From Henriciella sp045287255 (GTDB taxonomy: Bacteria; Pseudomonadota; Alphaproteobacteria; Caulobacterales; Hyphomonadaceae), in assembly GCF_045287255.1 (NCBI RefSeq), contig NZ_CP137142.1, positions 1,364,001-1,428,000 of the forward strand: 64,000 bases of DNA, read 5' to 3'. Numbering within the stretch: the first letter of the stretch is position 1; each line of letters opens with the position of its first letter. The notes beneath the pieces are model-generated. The model ran no database searches. It was not told the DNA's origin and saw only the letters and a program-made list of their open reading frames with translations. Both the position numbers and the translations under genes were made by a program. This document shows, in pieces, positions 7,469 to 16,213 of this stretch.

Positions 7469-9046
7469 ATGACAGATTTTACCCCCCCTGCCCCACGACC
7501 GTGGAAGGCATCGCGTGCAAAAACCGATATTCTTTCCGCGATCATAGATGCCGCCAAGACGTTCGGAAAATCGAAGATCGCGATTGTTGATGGTGATGGC
7601 ACCAAGGTTGATTACAAAACCATTCTGCGTGGGACGTTTGCGCTCGGGTCCGCTCTCGGCAAGCGGTTTAAGAAGAATGAAACCGTAGGCATTATGTTGC
7701 CAACAGGCACCGGCGCTGTCGTGGCGTTCTGTGCAGTTCTGGCGTCTGGACGTTTGCCAGCGATGCTGAACTTTACGGCTGGGTCGGCCAATATCAAAGC
7801 CGCGATGAAAGCAGCCCAGATCACCAAGATTGTGACTGCGCACAAGTTCATTGATTTGGGCAATCTTGAGCCACTGGTGGCAGAGCTCGATGATGTGGCG
7901 GAATTTATCTATCTGGAGGACGTGCGCGAGCAGCTTGGCCTGATGGATAAGGTCGCGGGTGGCCTTGGCCCAATCATGCCGGGTCTATTCCATAAGAAAC
8001 AGAGCCATAAGAAGCCGGGCGTGGTGCTCTTCACGTCGGGAACCGAAGGCGAGCCGAAAGGTGTGGTCCTGTCCCACCACAATATTGTTGCCAATGTCGA
8101 ACAGGTGCGCTCGCATATTGGCCTCTCGCCAGAGCATGACAGTGTCTTCAATCCGCTGCCGACCTTCCACTGTTTCGGTCTGACGGTTGGCGCGATCTTG
8201 CCTCTGGTTGCGGGCGTCAAAGCAGTCTTCCACCCAAGTCCGCTGCAGCCGCGCGAGATTGCCAAGCGGATCGCCGAGAATAAGGCGACGATCCTTCTGG
8301 CAACCGACACATTCATTTCGCAATATGCCCGTGTCGCCGGTGATGGCGATCTCGATAGTGTGCGCCTTGCAGTTTGCGGCGCTGAGCGGGTACGTGATGA
8401 GACCCGCGCCTTTGTGCGCAAGAAGTTCAATATCGAAATCCTGGAAGGCTATGGTGCGACCGAGGCTGCGCCTGTTGTTGCTGCCAATAGTCTGGAACTA
8501 AACAAGCCCGGCACGGTTGGACGGCTGCTCTCGGATATGGAATATGATCTGGTGCCCGTTGAAGGCATTGAAGATGGCGGCAAGCTGCGCATTCGCGGGC
8601 CGAACATCATGATGGGCTATATGCGTTCGTCAGCCCCCGGTGTCATTGAGCCTACCAATGAAGGCTGGCATGATACGGGCGATATTGTTGCGATTGATGA
8701 GGATGAGTGTATCCGAATTCAGGGCCGGGTGAAGCGGTTTGCCAAGATTGGTGGTGAGATGGTGTCCCTCGCGGTGGTAGAGAATTGTGCCAGTGCGATC
8801 TGGCCTGATCACATGCATGCCGCGGCGACCCTGCCCGACCCCCGTAAAGGTGAGCAAGTCGTGCTGATTTCTACGGCTGAAGAGGTTAACCGCGCCGCCA
8901 TTTTGGCCTGGGCACAATCCCACGGCGTGTCAGAACTCTCTGTGCCGCGAAAGGTCTTCCATGTCAGTGAAGTGCCCGTACTCGGGACAGGAAAGATTGA
9001 CTATGGCGGCGTCAATCAAATGGTCAAAAGCCTGACCGAGAGCTAA
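7469..9046 (+). CDS. AMP-dependent acyl-CoA/acyl-ACP synthetase-like ligase
   Basis: ANL-superfamily adenylating enzyme. The P-loop VLFTSGTEGEPKGVVLSHHN, the GYGATEAAP adenine motif, WHDTGDI with the hinge aspartate, and the C-terminal catalytic lysine in VLGTGKIDY are all present. It most resembles the ligase half of Aas (2-acylglycerophosphoethanolamine acyltransferase/acyl-ACP synthetase), without the acyltransferase half. The likely role is activation of fatty acids for phospholipid recycling; the substrate is inferred. I choose the ATG at 7469 over the one at 7430 because homology begins there and GGAG precedes it, although at 12-nt spacing. It converges on the GGDEF/EAL gene with a 4-bp overlap. 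Confidence 0.85.
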   Translation: MTDFTPPAPRPWKASRAKTDILSAIIDAAKTFGKSKIAIVDGDGTKVDYKTILRGTFALGSALGKRFKKNETVGIMLPTGTGAVVAFCAVLASGRLPAMLNFTAGSANIKAAMKAAQITKIVTAHKFIDLGNLEPLVAELDDVAEFIYLEDVREQLGLMDKVAGGLGPIMPGLFHKKQSHKKPGVVLFTSGTEGEPKGVVLSHHNIVANVEQVRSHIGLSPEHDSVFNPLPTFHCFGLTVGAILPLVAGVKAVFHPSPLQPREIAKRIAENKATILLATDTFISQYARVAGDGDLDSVRLAVCGAERVRDETRAFVRKKFNIEILEGYGATEAAPVVAANSLELNKPGTVGRLLSDMEYDLVPVEGIEDGGKLRIRGPNIMMGYMRSSAPGVIEPTNEGWHDTGDIVAIDEDECIRIQGRVKRFAKIGGEMVSLAVVENCASAIWPDHMHAAATLPDPRKGEQVVLISTAEEVNRAAILAWAQSHGVSELSVPRKVFHVSEVPVLGTGKIDYGGVNQMVKSLTES

Positions 9047-11457
9047 CCCGTTTCACGCTCATTGAATTTCTTGATTGAGCGTTTTGTTTTGGCAGGACGC
9101 TCTGACAGAGCCACGACCTTGTCTGTATCCGTTGCCATTGCAACAGGTGGAGAGATTGTCATCAAATGGCCGAGCTTCTCAATCGGTTGCGGTCGACTGA
9201 ACATGAAACCCTGTAGTTCCGCACAGCCATTATCACGTAGGAAGTCTGCCTGTCCCGGCGTTTCTACCCCCTCGCCGGTACAACGCATCTTGAGCGCTTT
9301 TGCCAGAGACAAGGTGGCACGGGTAATCGCGCGGCTATCTTCGTCGGTTTCCAACTCCTCGGTGAAGCACTTGTCGATCTTGAGTTTATCGAATGGGAAT
9401 TGACGCAGATAACTCAAGGAGGAGAATCCCGTACCGAAATCGTCAAGCGCGATGCGAACGCCCAGATTCTGAATTTGCCCAAGGCGCTGCATCGTGAACT
9501 TGGCGTCGTTGATCATGACGGATTCAGTGATCTCTAGCTCGATCCGTGATGGGTCTACCCCCGATGTTGCCAGCGCATTTACCAAAGTTGGTAAAAGGTC
9601 CTCAGAATGGATTTGAACCGGCGATACATTTATCGCAACCCGGATATCGTCTGGCAAGCGCGCAGCACTCTCAATCGCCTTGCGTAAGGTCCAGGAGCCT
9701 ATACGGGTTATCAGGCCATTATCTTCGGCAAACTCTATAAACCCTTCTGGACCGAGAATGCCTCTTTGGGGGTGGTTCCAGCGCAGCAAGCTTTCGCAAG
9801 CAACAACGGCGCGGGTTTCAGCATCAACAATAGGTTGAAAGAAAAGCTCCAACTCATTGTTATCAATGGCATTTTGCAGCTCCGCCTCAAGCTGTCGCTC
9901 GCCGCGCATGCGCTCTTCCATTGTATGGTCGAACATGCACCACGAACCGCGTTCCCGCAGCTTGGCCGCGTGAAGAGCTGTGTCAGCCTGTTTGAGAACT
10001 TTTGCCGTATCATAGATGCCATGCGGCAGGATCTTAACCCCAGCCGAGGCCCGACATGTCAACAGACTGTCCCAGATACTGTATGGCTTCTCTAAGGCAG
10101 CCATATAGTGATCAACCCTGCCCCTGATGGCGGCATAATCAGATGCATGATCGACCAAAGCGAATTCATCACCTGAAATGCGTGAGACAAAACCGTTTTC
10201 GCTCACCAAAGTCCGCAATCGGTCTGCGACCGCGCGTAACATCTCATCGCCAGCCTCATGACCAACCGTATCATTGACCCATTTGAAGCGATCGAGGCCA
10301 AACCAGACAATAAACCACTCGCCATCCTTTGAACTGCGCGTGCTTTCCAATGCTCGGAGCGCACGTGTAAAACTGTTCCGATTGGCGAGGCCTGTCAGCT
10401 CATCATGGTGCGCCATGAAATCAATCTGTGCTTCGATCTTCCGGGCTTGCGTAATATCGGAAATGACCCCGCGATACCCTTCAAAGCGGCCATTCTGAAA
10501 AAGCGGTCGACCTGTAACAGACCACCAACACGTGACGCCTTCGCGTTCGGTTTTCACGGCGATATCCTTAAACGGATGACGATCGCCAATCGCGGCCATG
10601 AGAGCTTCAAGAGTGTCGCTGCTTTGGAACTGCTGCAGGAAGTTTTCGCCGACCAAGGCATTCCAGATAGATCCTGTGTGATGACTCGCCACCATTTGCG
10701 GGAGCTCAGTGATCACCCCCTCAGCATCCGTTTGCCAGAGCATATCTGACGCATTCTCTTCAAAGTCTCGCAGCAGAAGACCAATCACCTCGGTCTGGTG
10801 TTCCAGGGCATCCTGACTGAGATGCTGATCTGCAAATTGAGTGTATGCGAGGCGGCTACCAAAATACAGCATCGCCCCGTATACGATGGTAATGATGGAG
10901 AGGAGGTCATTGTGAGGATCTTGCTGAATTTGCAGCGCGGCAAGCATGCCCACAATGATCGGTAGAACAAAGCCCATGGCCGCGTCTGGCATGCGTCCGA
11001 TTAAGAGAACGCCCCCAAACATTGTCGCTGTCAGAATGATGCCGGCGAGCGCAAACGCCATGTCATCTCCAACTGGAAAAGACATGAGCGGCACTATCGC
11101 CCAAAATACGCCAATCAGCGTCGACCCGCGCGTAAACCGACGCATGCGCGCCTCGCTCGATAGCGTTTGCGCCTGTCCCTGATGGCGCACATGAGTGATC
11201 ATGATGTAACCCATGACGCAGTACAGGGCGATCGCCCAGAGGGAGAATAAATTGCCAAGCGGCCCGCGACCAAACATCAACAACATCACGCTGCTGTTCA
11301 GAAAACCGGCCAGCATGGTCACTGTGGTTAGTTCGCTGACACTCTTAAGCTGAGCCAGGCGCAGACGTTCAGCCTGGTCGTCGCTCATGGCTATGTCGCT
11401 CACCAGATGCTGCAGGCCTGCTGTCCTCGACAGTCCCTCTAGCCATTGAAGCCCCAT
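9043..11457 (-). CDS. Membrane PAS-GGDEF-EAL cyclic-di-GMP protein
   Basis: The N-terminal ~200 residues contain about six hydrophobic segments forming a membrane sensor. A PAS domain follows (DMLWQTDAEGVITELP...YRGVISDIT), then GGDEF with the variant SGDEF near residue 430 (HHDELTGLANRN, DRFKWVNDTVGHEAGD), then EAL with the variant ESL near residue 554. The EAL catalytic set looks complete (NVSP, ELEITES, DDFGTGFSS, KIDK, GEGVET), so phosphodiesterase activity is likely; cyclase activity is possible because SGDEF retains the DEF residues. The start is taken as the ATG at 11457, eight bases after GAGGG, rather than 11463, which is too close. Confidence 0.92.
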   Translation of the reverse strand: MGLQWLEGLSRTAGLQHLVSDIAMSDDQAERLRLAQLKSVSELTTVTMLAGFLNSSVMLLMFGRGPLGNLFSLWAIALYCVMGYIMITHVRHQGQAQTLSSEARMRRFTRGSTLIGVFWAIVPLMSFPVGDDMAFALAGIILTATMFGGVLLIGRMPDAAMGFVLPIIVGMLAALQIQQDPHNDLLSIITIVYGAMLYFGSRLAYTQFADQHLSQDALEHQTEVIGLLLRDFEENASDMLWQTDAEGVITELPQMVASHHTGSIWNALVGENFLQQFQSSDTLEALMAAIGDRHPFKDIAVKTEREGVTCWWSVTGRPLFQNGRFEGYRGVISDITQARKIEAQIDFMAHHDELTGLANRNSFTRALRALESTRSSKDGEWFIVWFGLDRFKWVNDTVGHEAGDEMLRAVADRLRTLVSENGFVSRISGDEFALVDHASDYAAIRGRVDHYMAALEKPYSIWDSLLTCRASAGVKILPHGIYDTAKVLKQADTALHAAKLRERGSWCMFDHTMEERMRGERQLEAELQNAIDNNELELFFQPIVDAETRAVVACESLLRWNHPQRGILGPEGFIEFAEDNGLITRIGSWTLRKAIESAARLPDDIRVAINVSPVQIHSEDLLPTLVNALATSGVDPSRIELEITESVMINDAKFTMQRLGQIQNLGVRIALDDFGTGFSSLSYLRQFPFDKLKIDKCFTEELETDEDSRAITRATLSLAKALKMRCTGEGVETPGQADFLRDNGCAELQGFMFSRPQPIEKLGHLMTISPPVAMATDTDKVVALSERPAKTKRSIKKFNERETG

Positions 11458-11577
11458 TTGCATGCCCTCATAAGTGCTCTCATTTTGGGTATAGTAAAAA
11501 GAGGTGAATATGGATGAAGCGAGGTCTTTGAAATTTCATCGATATCTGACTATGCCTTTGGATATAGGAGATATTTT

Positions 11578-13077
11578 ATGAGTTCGAACGTTGTCATCCT
11601 GACCTTAGACCAGGGCACGACCTCAACACGCTGTCTGGCGATCAATGCCGCAGGCGCAATAGTGGCAACAGCGCAGAAGGAGTTGCCCCAACACTATCCT
11701 GAGCCGGGCTGGGTTGAACATGACGCTCAGGACATTTGGCGCGATAGCCTGACCTGTTTGCAGCAAGTGGTTGAAAAACTGCGAAATACATACAGTCCAA
11801 TTGCACTGGGCATCACTAATCAGCGCGAAACCACGATCATTTGGGATCGTGAGACGGGTCAGCCGATCCATAAGGCCATCGTCTGGCAGGACCGACGGAC
11901 AGCTTCGACTTGCAATAGCCTATCGCGCGATGGTCATGAGAGCATGGTGACCGACAAAACAGGATTGTTGCTCGACCCCTATTTCTCCGCCACGAAGATT
12001 AGCTGGATCCTCGATCATGTTGACGATGCACGCGCCAAAGCTGAGCGTGGGGAGCTGGCTTTTGGCACGGTTGAGAGCTGGCTGGTCTGGAAGCTGACCA
12101 ATGGCGCCGTGCATGTCAGTGATGAGACCAATGCGGCGCGCACGTCGCTTTACAATATTCATAGCGGAACATGGGATGAGGCGTTGTTGCAGCTCTTCAA
12201 TGTGCCGCGCGCGATCCTGCCGGACGTCGTGCCAAGTGCTGGACAGGTCGGTGAAACCAATCGCGACATTACCGGCGTCCAATTGCCGATCACAGGACTA
12301 GCTGGCGATCAGCAATCCGCCGCTTTTGGGCAGCTATGCCTGAAGCCCGGTATGTTGAAATCGACCTATGGCACAGGTTGTTTTGCCCTGATGAACACGG
12401 GCAGCGTCGCCAAGCGTTCAGCCCACAAATTGCTGACGACACGGGCCTGCCGGATTGGCGCCGATCCGCAATATGCGCTTGAGGGGTCAATCTTCATGGC
12501 CGGCGCGATCAGCCAATGGCTGCGTGATGAGATGGGGCTTGTCGCCAGTGCCGCTAAAACTGAAACAGTGGCCCAATCGGTTGCCAACACGGGCGGGGTT
12601 TATCTGGTCCCGGCCTTTGCAGGCCTTGGCGCGCCATATTGGGATAGTGAAGCGCGCGCAGCCATTTTTGGTATGACCCGAAATACCGGACAGGCTGAGT
12701 TGGTTAGAGCGGCATTGGAGGCCGTCGCCTACCAAACGCAGGATTTGATGCAGGCTTTCGCGGCAGATGGCGGTGCACCAGCCCTGATCCGCGTCGATGG
12801 CGGCATGGCGGCCAATAGCTGGCTGATGCAGACCATCTCCAATGTTACGCAAACGCGGTTGGAACGCCCGGCTAATCTTGAAACGACAGCTTTAGGCGCG
12901 GCCTTCCTTGCGGGGCTCAGCGTTGGGCTATGGCCGGATACAGATGCACTGGCCGGGCTTGGCGGAATGATGACTGGCTTTGAGCCGATTGCCGATGGCG
13001 CATGGCGGACAGAGGGGCTGAAAGGCTGGTCTGCAGCGGTTGAGGCCACACGCCTCTATGCCAGCCACCTAGATTAG
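11578..13077 (+). CDS. glpK: Glycerol kinase
   Basis: FGGY-family kinase forming sn-glycerol 3-phosphate from glycerol and ATP. It has the N-terminal phosphate loop LDQGTTSTRCLA, the glycerol-contacting GITNQRETT and WQDRRT, ESWLVWKLT, GLAGDQQSA and the ATP-binding YGTGCFALMNTG, and the C-terminal FGGY-type VDGGMAANSWLMQ. The 499-residue length is normal. A strong TAGGAGAT ribosome site precedes the ATG. No glpF or glpD gene is adjacent, so glycerol uptake must be encoded elsewhere. It converges on the next gene with a 9-bp overlap. Confidence 0.96.
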   Translation: MSSNVVILTLDQGTTSTRCLAINAAGAIVATAQKELPQHYPEPGWVEHDAQDIWRDSLTCLQQVVEKLRNTYSPIALGITNQRETTIIWDRETGQPIHKAIVWQDRRTASTCNSLSRDGHESMVTDKTGLLLDPYFSATKISWILDHVDDARAKAERGELAFGTVESWLVWKLTNGAVHVSDETNAARTSLYNIHSGTWDEALLQLFNVPRAILPDVVPSAGQVGETNRDITGVQLPITGLAGDQQSAAFGQLCLKPGMLKSTYGTGCFALMNTGSVAKRSAHKLLTTRACRIGADPQYALEGSIFMAGAISQWLRDEMGLVASAAKTETVAQSVANTGGVYLVPAFAGLGAPYWDSEARAAIFGMTRNTGQAELVRAALEAVAYQTQDLMQAFAADGGAPALIRVDGGMAANSWLMQTISNVTQTRLERPANLETTALGAAFLAGLSVGLWPDTDALAGLGGMMTGFEPIADGAWRTEGLKGWSAAVEATRLYASHLD

Positions 13078-13878
13078 CGTTTCAATCACCAGGCCATCAT
13101 AGCCCGGCTCAACACCTGCTGGCAGGTCCTTGCATAGGGTCTGATAGTCGAGATCGACATGAAGGTTGGTCAGGACGGTTCGTTTTGGGCGAAGCTCCTC
13201 GACCCATTCCAGCACTCTATCGAGATGGGCGTGTGAGGGATGCGGGGTATACCGCAAAGCATCAATCACCAATACGTCCAGACCCTGCAAGATCACCTTG
13301 CTGGTGTCCGGCAAGTCATTGAGATCATTGCAATAAGCCAGATCACCGATCCGGAAGCCGAGCGAACGGATGCGGCCATGCTCCTGATCAAGAGGAAGCC
13401 AGTCCATCTCTCCGCCCGGACCAGATAGGGAGAAAGGCTCATATGCGGCAATTCGGGGTTGAACATCCAGAATGGCGGGATAGCCCCCTGCTCCTTCAAA
13501 CGCATATCGGAATTTCGGGATCAGGGTGCTGGCCGTGGCTTCATCGAGGTATGTCGGTAAGGCTTTGCGGGTGCGGATGACGAGAGGCCGGATGTCATCA
13601 ACACCATGGGTCTGGTCAGCATGGTCATGGGTGAAGACAAGCGCATCGAGGTGATCCACATAAGCATCCAGCAATTGCTCACGCAGGTCTGGTGAGGTGT
13701 CGATCAGGACGCGCGTTACCGCTTCAGGGGCTTCCTGCGCAAAAACTTCCACAAGGGCAGAGCATCGCCGACGGCGGTTCTTCGGCTCATTAGGGTCACA
13801 AGCGCCCCAGTCATTGCCAACACGCGGGACGCCACCGGATGAGCCGGTCCCAAGCAGGGTGAAGCGTAGCGTCCGCAT
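13069..13878 (-). CDS. Metallo-beta-lactamase-fold hydrolase (PhnP-like)
   Basis: Metal-dependent hydrolase of the PhnP/lipoate-pathway-associated MBL type. The protein starts GTGSSGGVPRVGNDWGAC and has the HxHxDH-type motif THDHADQTHG near residue 84 and the late LTNLHVDLDY histidine. PhnP itself is a cyclic phosphodiesterase; here the substrate is unknown, and the location next to tatD is conserved in alphaproteobacteria. The start overlaps the tatD stop (TAATG). It is the last gene of the rlpA-PBP-tmk-holB-tatD block. Confidence 0.87.
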   Translation of the reverse strand: MRTLRFTLLGTGSSGGVPRVGNDWGACDPNEPKNRRRRCSALVEVFAQEAPEAVTRVLIDTSPDLREQLLDAYVDHLDALVFTHDHADQTHGVDDIRPLVIRTRKALPTYLDEATASTLIPKFRYAFEGAGGYPAILDVQPRIAAYEPFSLSGPGGEMDWLPLDQEHGRIRSLGFRIGDLAYCNDLNDLPDTSKVILQGLDVLVIDALRYTPHPSHAHLDRVLEWVEELRPKRTVLTNLHVDLDYQTLCKDLPAGVEPGYDGLVIETLI

Positions 13879-14651
13879 TAGGCGCTCACCCGCGCAAACA
13901 GGCGAAGGGCATTCTCTTCCGTGCGCTTGGCAATGTTATCGCGCTCTGTCTCATGTAGTGCGGCCAAAGCATCGGCGACGTAAGGCAAGTGAGACGGCTC
14001 ATTGCGGCGCCCTCGCAGCGGCATGGGTGAGAGGTACGGGCAATCGGTTTCGAGAATGACCCGGTCGAGTGGTACATCCTTGATCACCGCCCGCACGTCA
14101 TGCGCGTTCTTGAAGGACAGGATGCCGGAGACAGAGACAAAGGCCCCGAGGGCGAGACCCCGCTGGGCCAGACGTGCGCCGCCTGTGTAGCAATGCAGGA
14201 GAATTGGGAACGCGCCTTTGGCATATTCCTCTTCCAGTATGTCGCCAGTCAGATCGTCCGCCTCACGGGTATGTACGATGACAGGAAGACCCGTTTCGCG
14301 CGCGGCAGTGATATGGGTGCGGAAGCTCGCTGTCTGCTGTTCCAGAGCGCTGTATCCGTAGTGCAGGTCGAGGCCGGTTTCCCCGATGGCGACGACTTTT
14401 GGGTTGGTGGCGCGTTCGATCAGGTCTTCAGGCGTTGTTTCTGTGAAGTCCTTGGCATGGTGGGGATGCGTGCCGACGCTGCACCAGATGTCATCGTTTG
14501 CTTGCGCAATGCTGAGCACTTTTGGGAAACTGTCGAGCCGCTCGCAGATGGCCAGCATGCGTGTGACGCCAGCTTCCCGTGCGCGGGTCAGCACCTCTTC
14601 GAGATCAGACTCAAAAGCCTCGGCGTGCAAATTGACATGGGTATCGAACAT
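13878..14651 (-). CDS. tatD: TatD-family metal-dependent DNase
   Basis: TatD-type amidohydrolase-fold nuclease. The N-terminal metal motif reads DTHVNLHA (usual DxHxHL, so the second ligand is displaced by one residue in this reading), followed by GTHPHHAKDF, GETGLDLHYG, PVIVHTREA, LLHCYTG and ETDCPYLSP. Known family members are 3'-5' exonucleases or D-aminoacyl-tRNA deacylases; which applies here is not visible. A GAGG ribosome site precedes the ATG. It directly follows holB; in many alphaproteobacteria metG sits between them, and here it does not. Confidence 0.92.
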   Translation of the reverse strand: MFDTHVNLHAEAFESDLEEVLTRAREAGVTRMLAICERLDSFPKVLSIAQANDDIWCSVGTHPHHAKDFTETTPEDLIERATNPKVVAIGETGLDLHYGYSALEQQTASFRTHITAARETGLPVIVHTREADDLTGDILEEEYAKGAFPILLHCYTGGARLAQRGLALGAFVSVSGILSFKNAHDVRAVIKDVPLDRVILETDCPYLSPMPLRGRRNEPSHLPYVADALAALHETERDNIAKRTEENALRLFARVSA

Positions 14652-14657
14652 AGGGCC

Positions 14658-15584
14658 TCAAACCAGGGCCTTGAGCCCATCATTCGCAATGGCGAAGAGT
14701 TTGGCGGCCTGCTGTGCCTCTGTAAGGTTTAGCTCAGTCGCATTGGCTCTCGCCTTCTGTAAGGACAGCCACGTAGCGCCAAGTTTGGGTGTGTCAATTG
14801 CCCGTTCCGCCATCCAGTCCATGACCGTGTCCGCAAAGGCAGCCAGAGAACTGGCATCACGCCCCGCGGTTTCGAGCGCCCCAGCGACCAGCGTCGGGTT
14901 GGGTTTTGGGAAAGTCTGGACCAAAGCGCGGGCAGCGCTCGCGGCGGCCCCGCCCCCGGTTGAGGCAAGCTCTAGCCCATAGCCAGGGCGGCCATGGGCG
15001 AGTTGTTGGGCGAGATCATCGCCCTGCCCGATGAGACCATAAACGTCTTTGACTTGCTGCTTGCTCAGACGGGATAGATTGAGCGTCTGGCAGCGCGAGC
15101 GAATGGTTGGCAAGAGCGGTTCGCGGCCATGATAGATCAGGAAGAGGATGGCATTCTCTGGCGGTTCCTCAAGGGTTTTGAGGATCGCATTGGTGCCGGA
15201 TCGGTTTGCCTCATCAATCGCGTCAATGACCCCGACGCGCCAGCCTGATAGTGCCGGACGGAGCGCGAAGAAAGCGTTCAACTCACGGAGCTGATCAACG
15301 GAAATATCCTGCTTCAGTTTGCCCCGATCATTCAGCTCGCGCTTAACCCATTTCAGGTCTGGATGGCTGCCTGACAGGACTTTCTGCATCACAGGATCTG
15401 TGTCTGAGGCGGAGGGACTCTCAGCCCCAAGCATCATCGCGGCGAGTCTTTGAACGAAACGGGCTTTGCCAATCCCGGACGGCCCGCCAATCAGCCAACC
15501 ATGATGCAAACGCCCAGAGTCGCGCGCAGCAAGGAAGCGGTCTTCCTGGACCTCATGGCCGATCAGGGGCAGCGCAGCACTCAT
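14658..15584 (-). CDS. holB: DNA polymerase III subunit delta'
   Basis: Clamp-loader subunit of the replicative polymerase. The P-loop-like GGPSGIGKARFVQRLA is near residue 34, and the central AIDEANRSGTNAILKTLEEPP (21 residues, split here as AIDEANRSGT / NAILKTLEEPP) is the hallmark of DnaX/HolB proteins. SRC follows (IRSRCQTL), which is the arginine-finger motif. The length (308 aa) is normal. The start overlaps the tmk stop and tatD follows immediately, so the block is one operon. Confidence 0.94.
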   Translation of the reverse strand: MSAALPLIGHEVQEDRFLAARDSGRLHHGWLIGGPSGIGKARFVQRLAAMMLGAESPSASDTDPVMQKVLSGSHPDLKWVKRELNDRGKLKQDISVDQLRELNAFFALRPALSGWRVGVIDAIDEANRSGTNAILKTLEEPPENAILFLIYHGREPLLPTIRSRCQTLNLSRLSKQQVKDVYGLIGQGDDLAQQLAHGRPGYGLELASTGGGAAASAARALVQTFPKPNPTLVAGALETAGRDASSLAAFADTVMDWMAERAIDTPKLGATWLSLQKARANATELNLTEAQQAAKLFAIANDGLKALV

Positions 15585-16213
15585 GGCAGACCTATACGCG
15601 TATCAATCGCCTGCAGGCCGGACGCCACAACAGCTTCAGGCGAGACGAGTGCATCAATCACGGCGCAGCGCTCAGGCTCTGCCTCGGCGATAGCGAGGAA
15701 GCCATCACGAACCGCGTTATGGAAACCAAGATCACGGGCTTCAAACACATCACTTACCCCGCGTAGGGATCGGCGCTCCTGTAGCCTTTCGGGGTCACCA
15801 TCAAGGATGAGGGTAATATCAGGTCTGGTTTCACCAACAATCTGCGCTTCCAGCGCTTTCAGAAAACGCTCGCTAACACCATCAATGCCCTGATAAACGC
15901 GCGTCGAATCGGCGAACCGATCACTGATCACCCAGCGCCCGGCCCGCAAGGCTGGGCGGATTTGACGATCAAGATGGTCCTGACGCGCGGCATTCATGAG
16001 CAAAGCATGGGCCAGCGGACTCCAGCCTTCGTTTTCGTGCTTGGAGAGCGCCAGTTCCCGCACCTGTTCCGCCAGTGGTGTACCACCCGGCTCGCGCGTG
16101 GTCAGAACGGCGATCCCGCGTTCCCGGAAGGCCTGCGTCAGCCCCGCGATAAGGGTCGACTTGCCTGTGCCCTCCCCGCCTTCAATGGTTATGAAGCGCC
16201 CCTGTAAGTCCAC
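15581..16213 (-). CDS. tmk: Thymidylate kinase
   Basis: dTMP kinase of nucleotide metabolism. The P-loop ITIEGGEGTGKSTL lies at about residues 8-21, the TREPGGTPLAEQVR substrate motif follows, and the DRF motif (VISDRFADSTRVYQG) and a lid region with several Arg residues are visible. The start is a GTG immediately after the carboxypeptidase stop codon (TAAGTG). The length (210 aa) is standard. It lies between the dac gene and holB in a compact operon. Confidence 0.95.
   Translation of the reverse strand: MDLQGRFITIEGGEGTGKSTLIAGLTQAFRERGIAVLTTREPGGTPLAEQVRELALSKHENEGWSPLAHALLMNAARQDHLDRQIRPALRAGRWVISDRFADSTRVYQGIDGVSERFLKALEAQIVGETRPDITLILDGDPERLQERRSLRGVSDVFEARDLGFHNAVRDGFLAIAEAEPERCAVIDALVSPEAVVASGLQAIDTRIGLP

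Noticed and set aside
14100..14732. 210-codon plus-strand frame over tatD/holB
   Set aside because: Antisense to two well-supported genes and no domain recognised.
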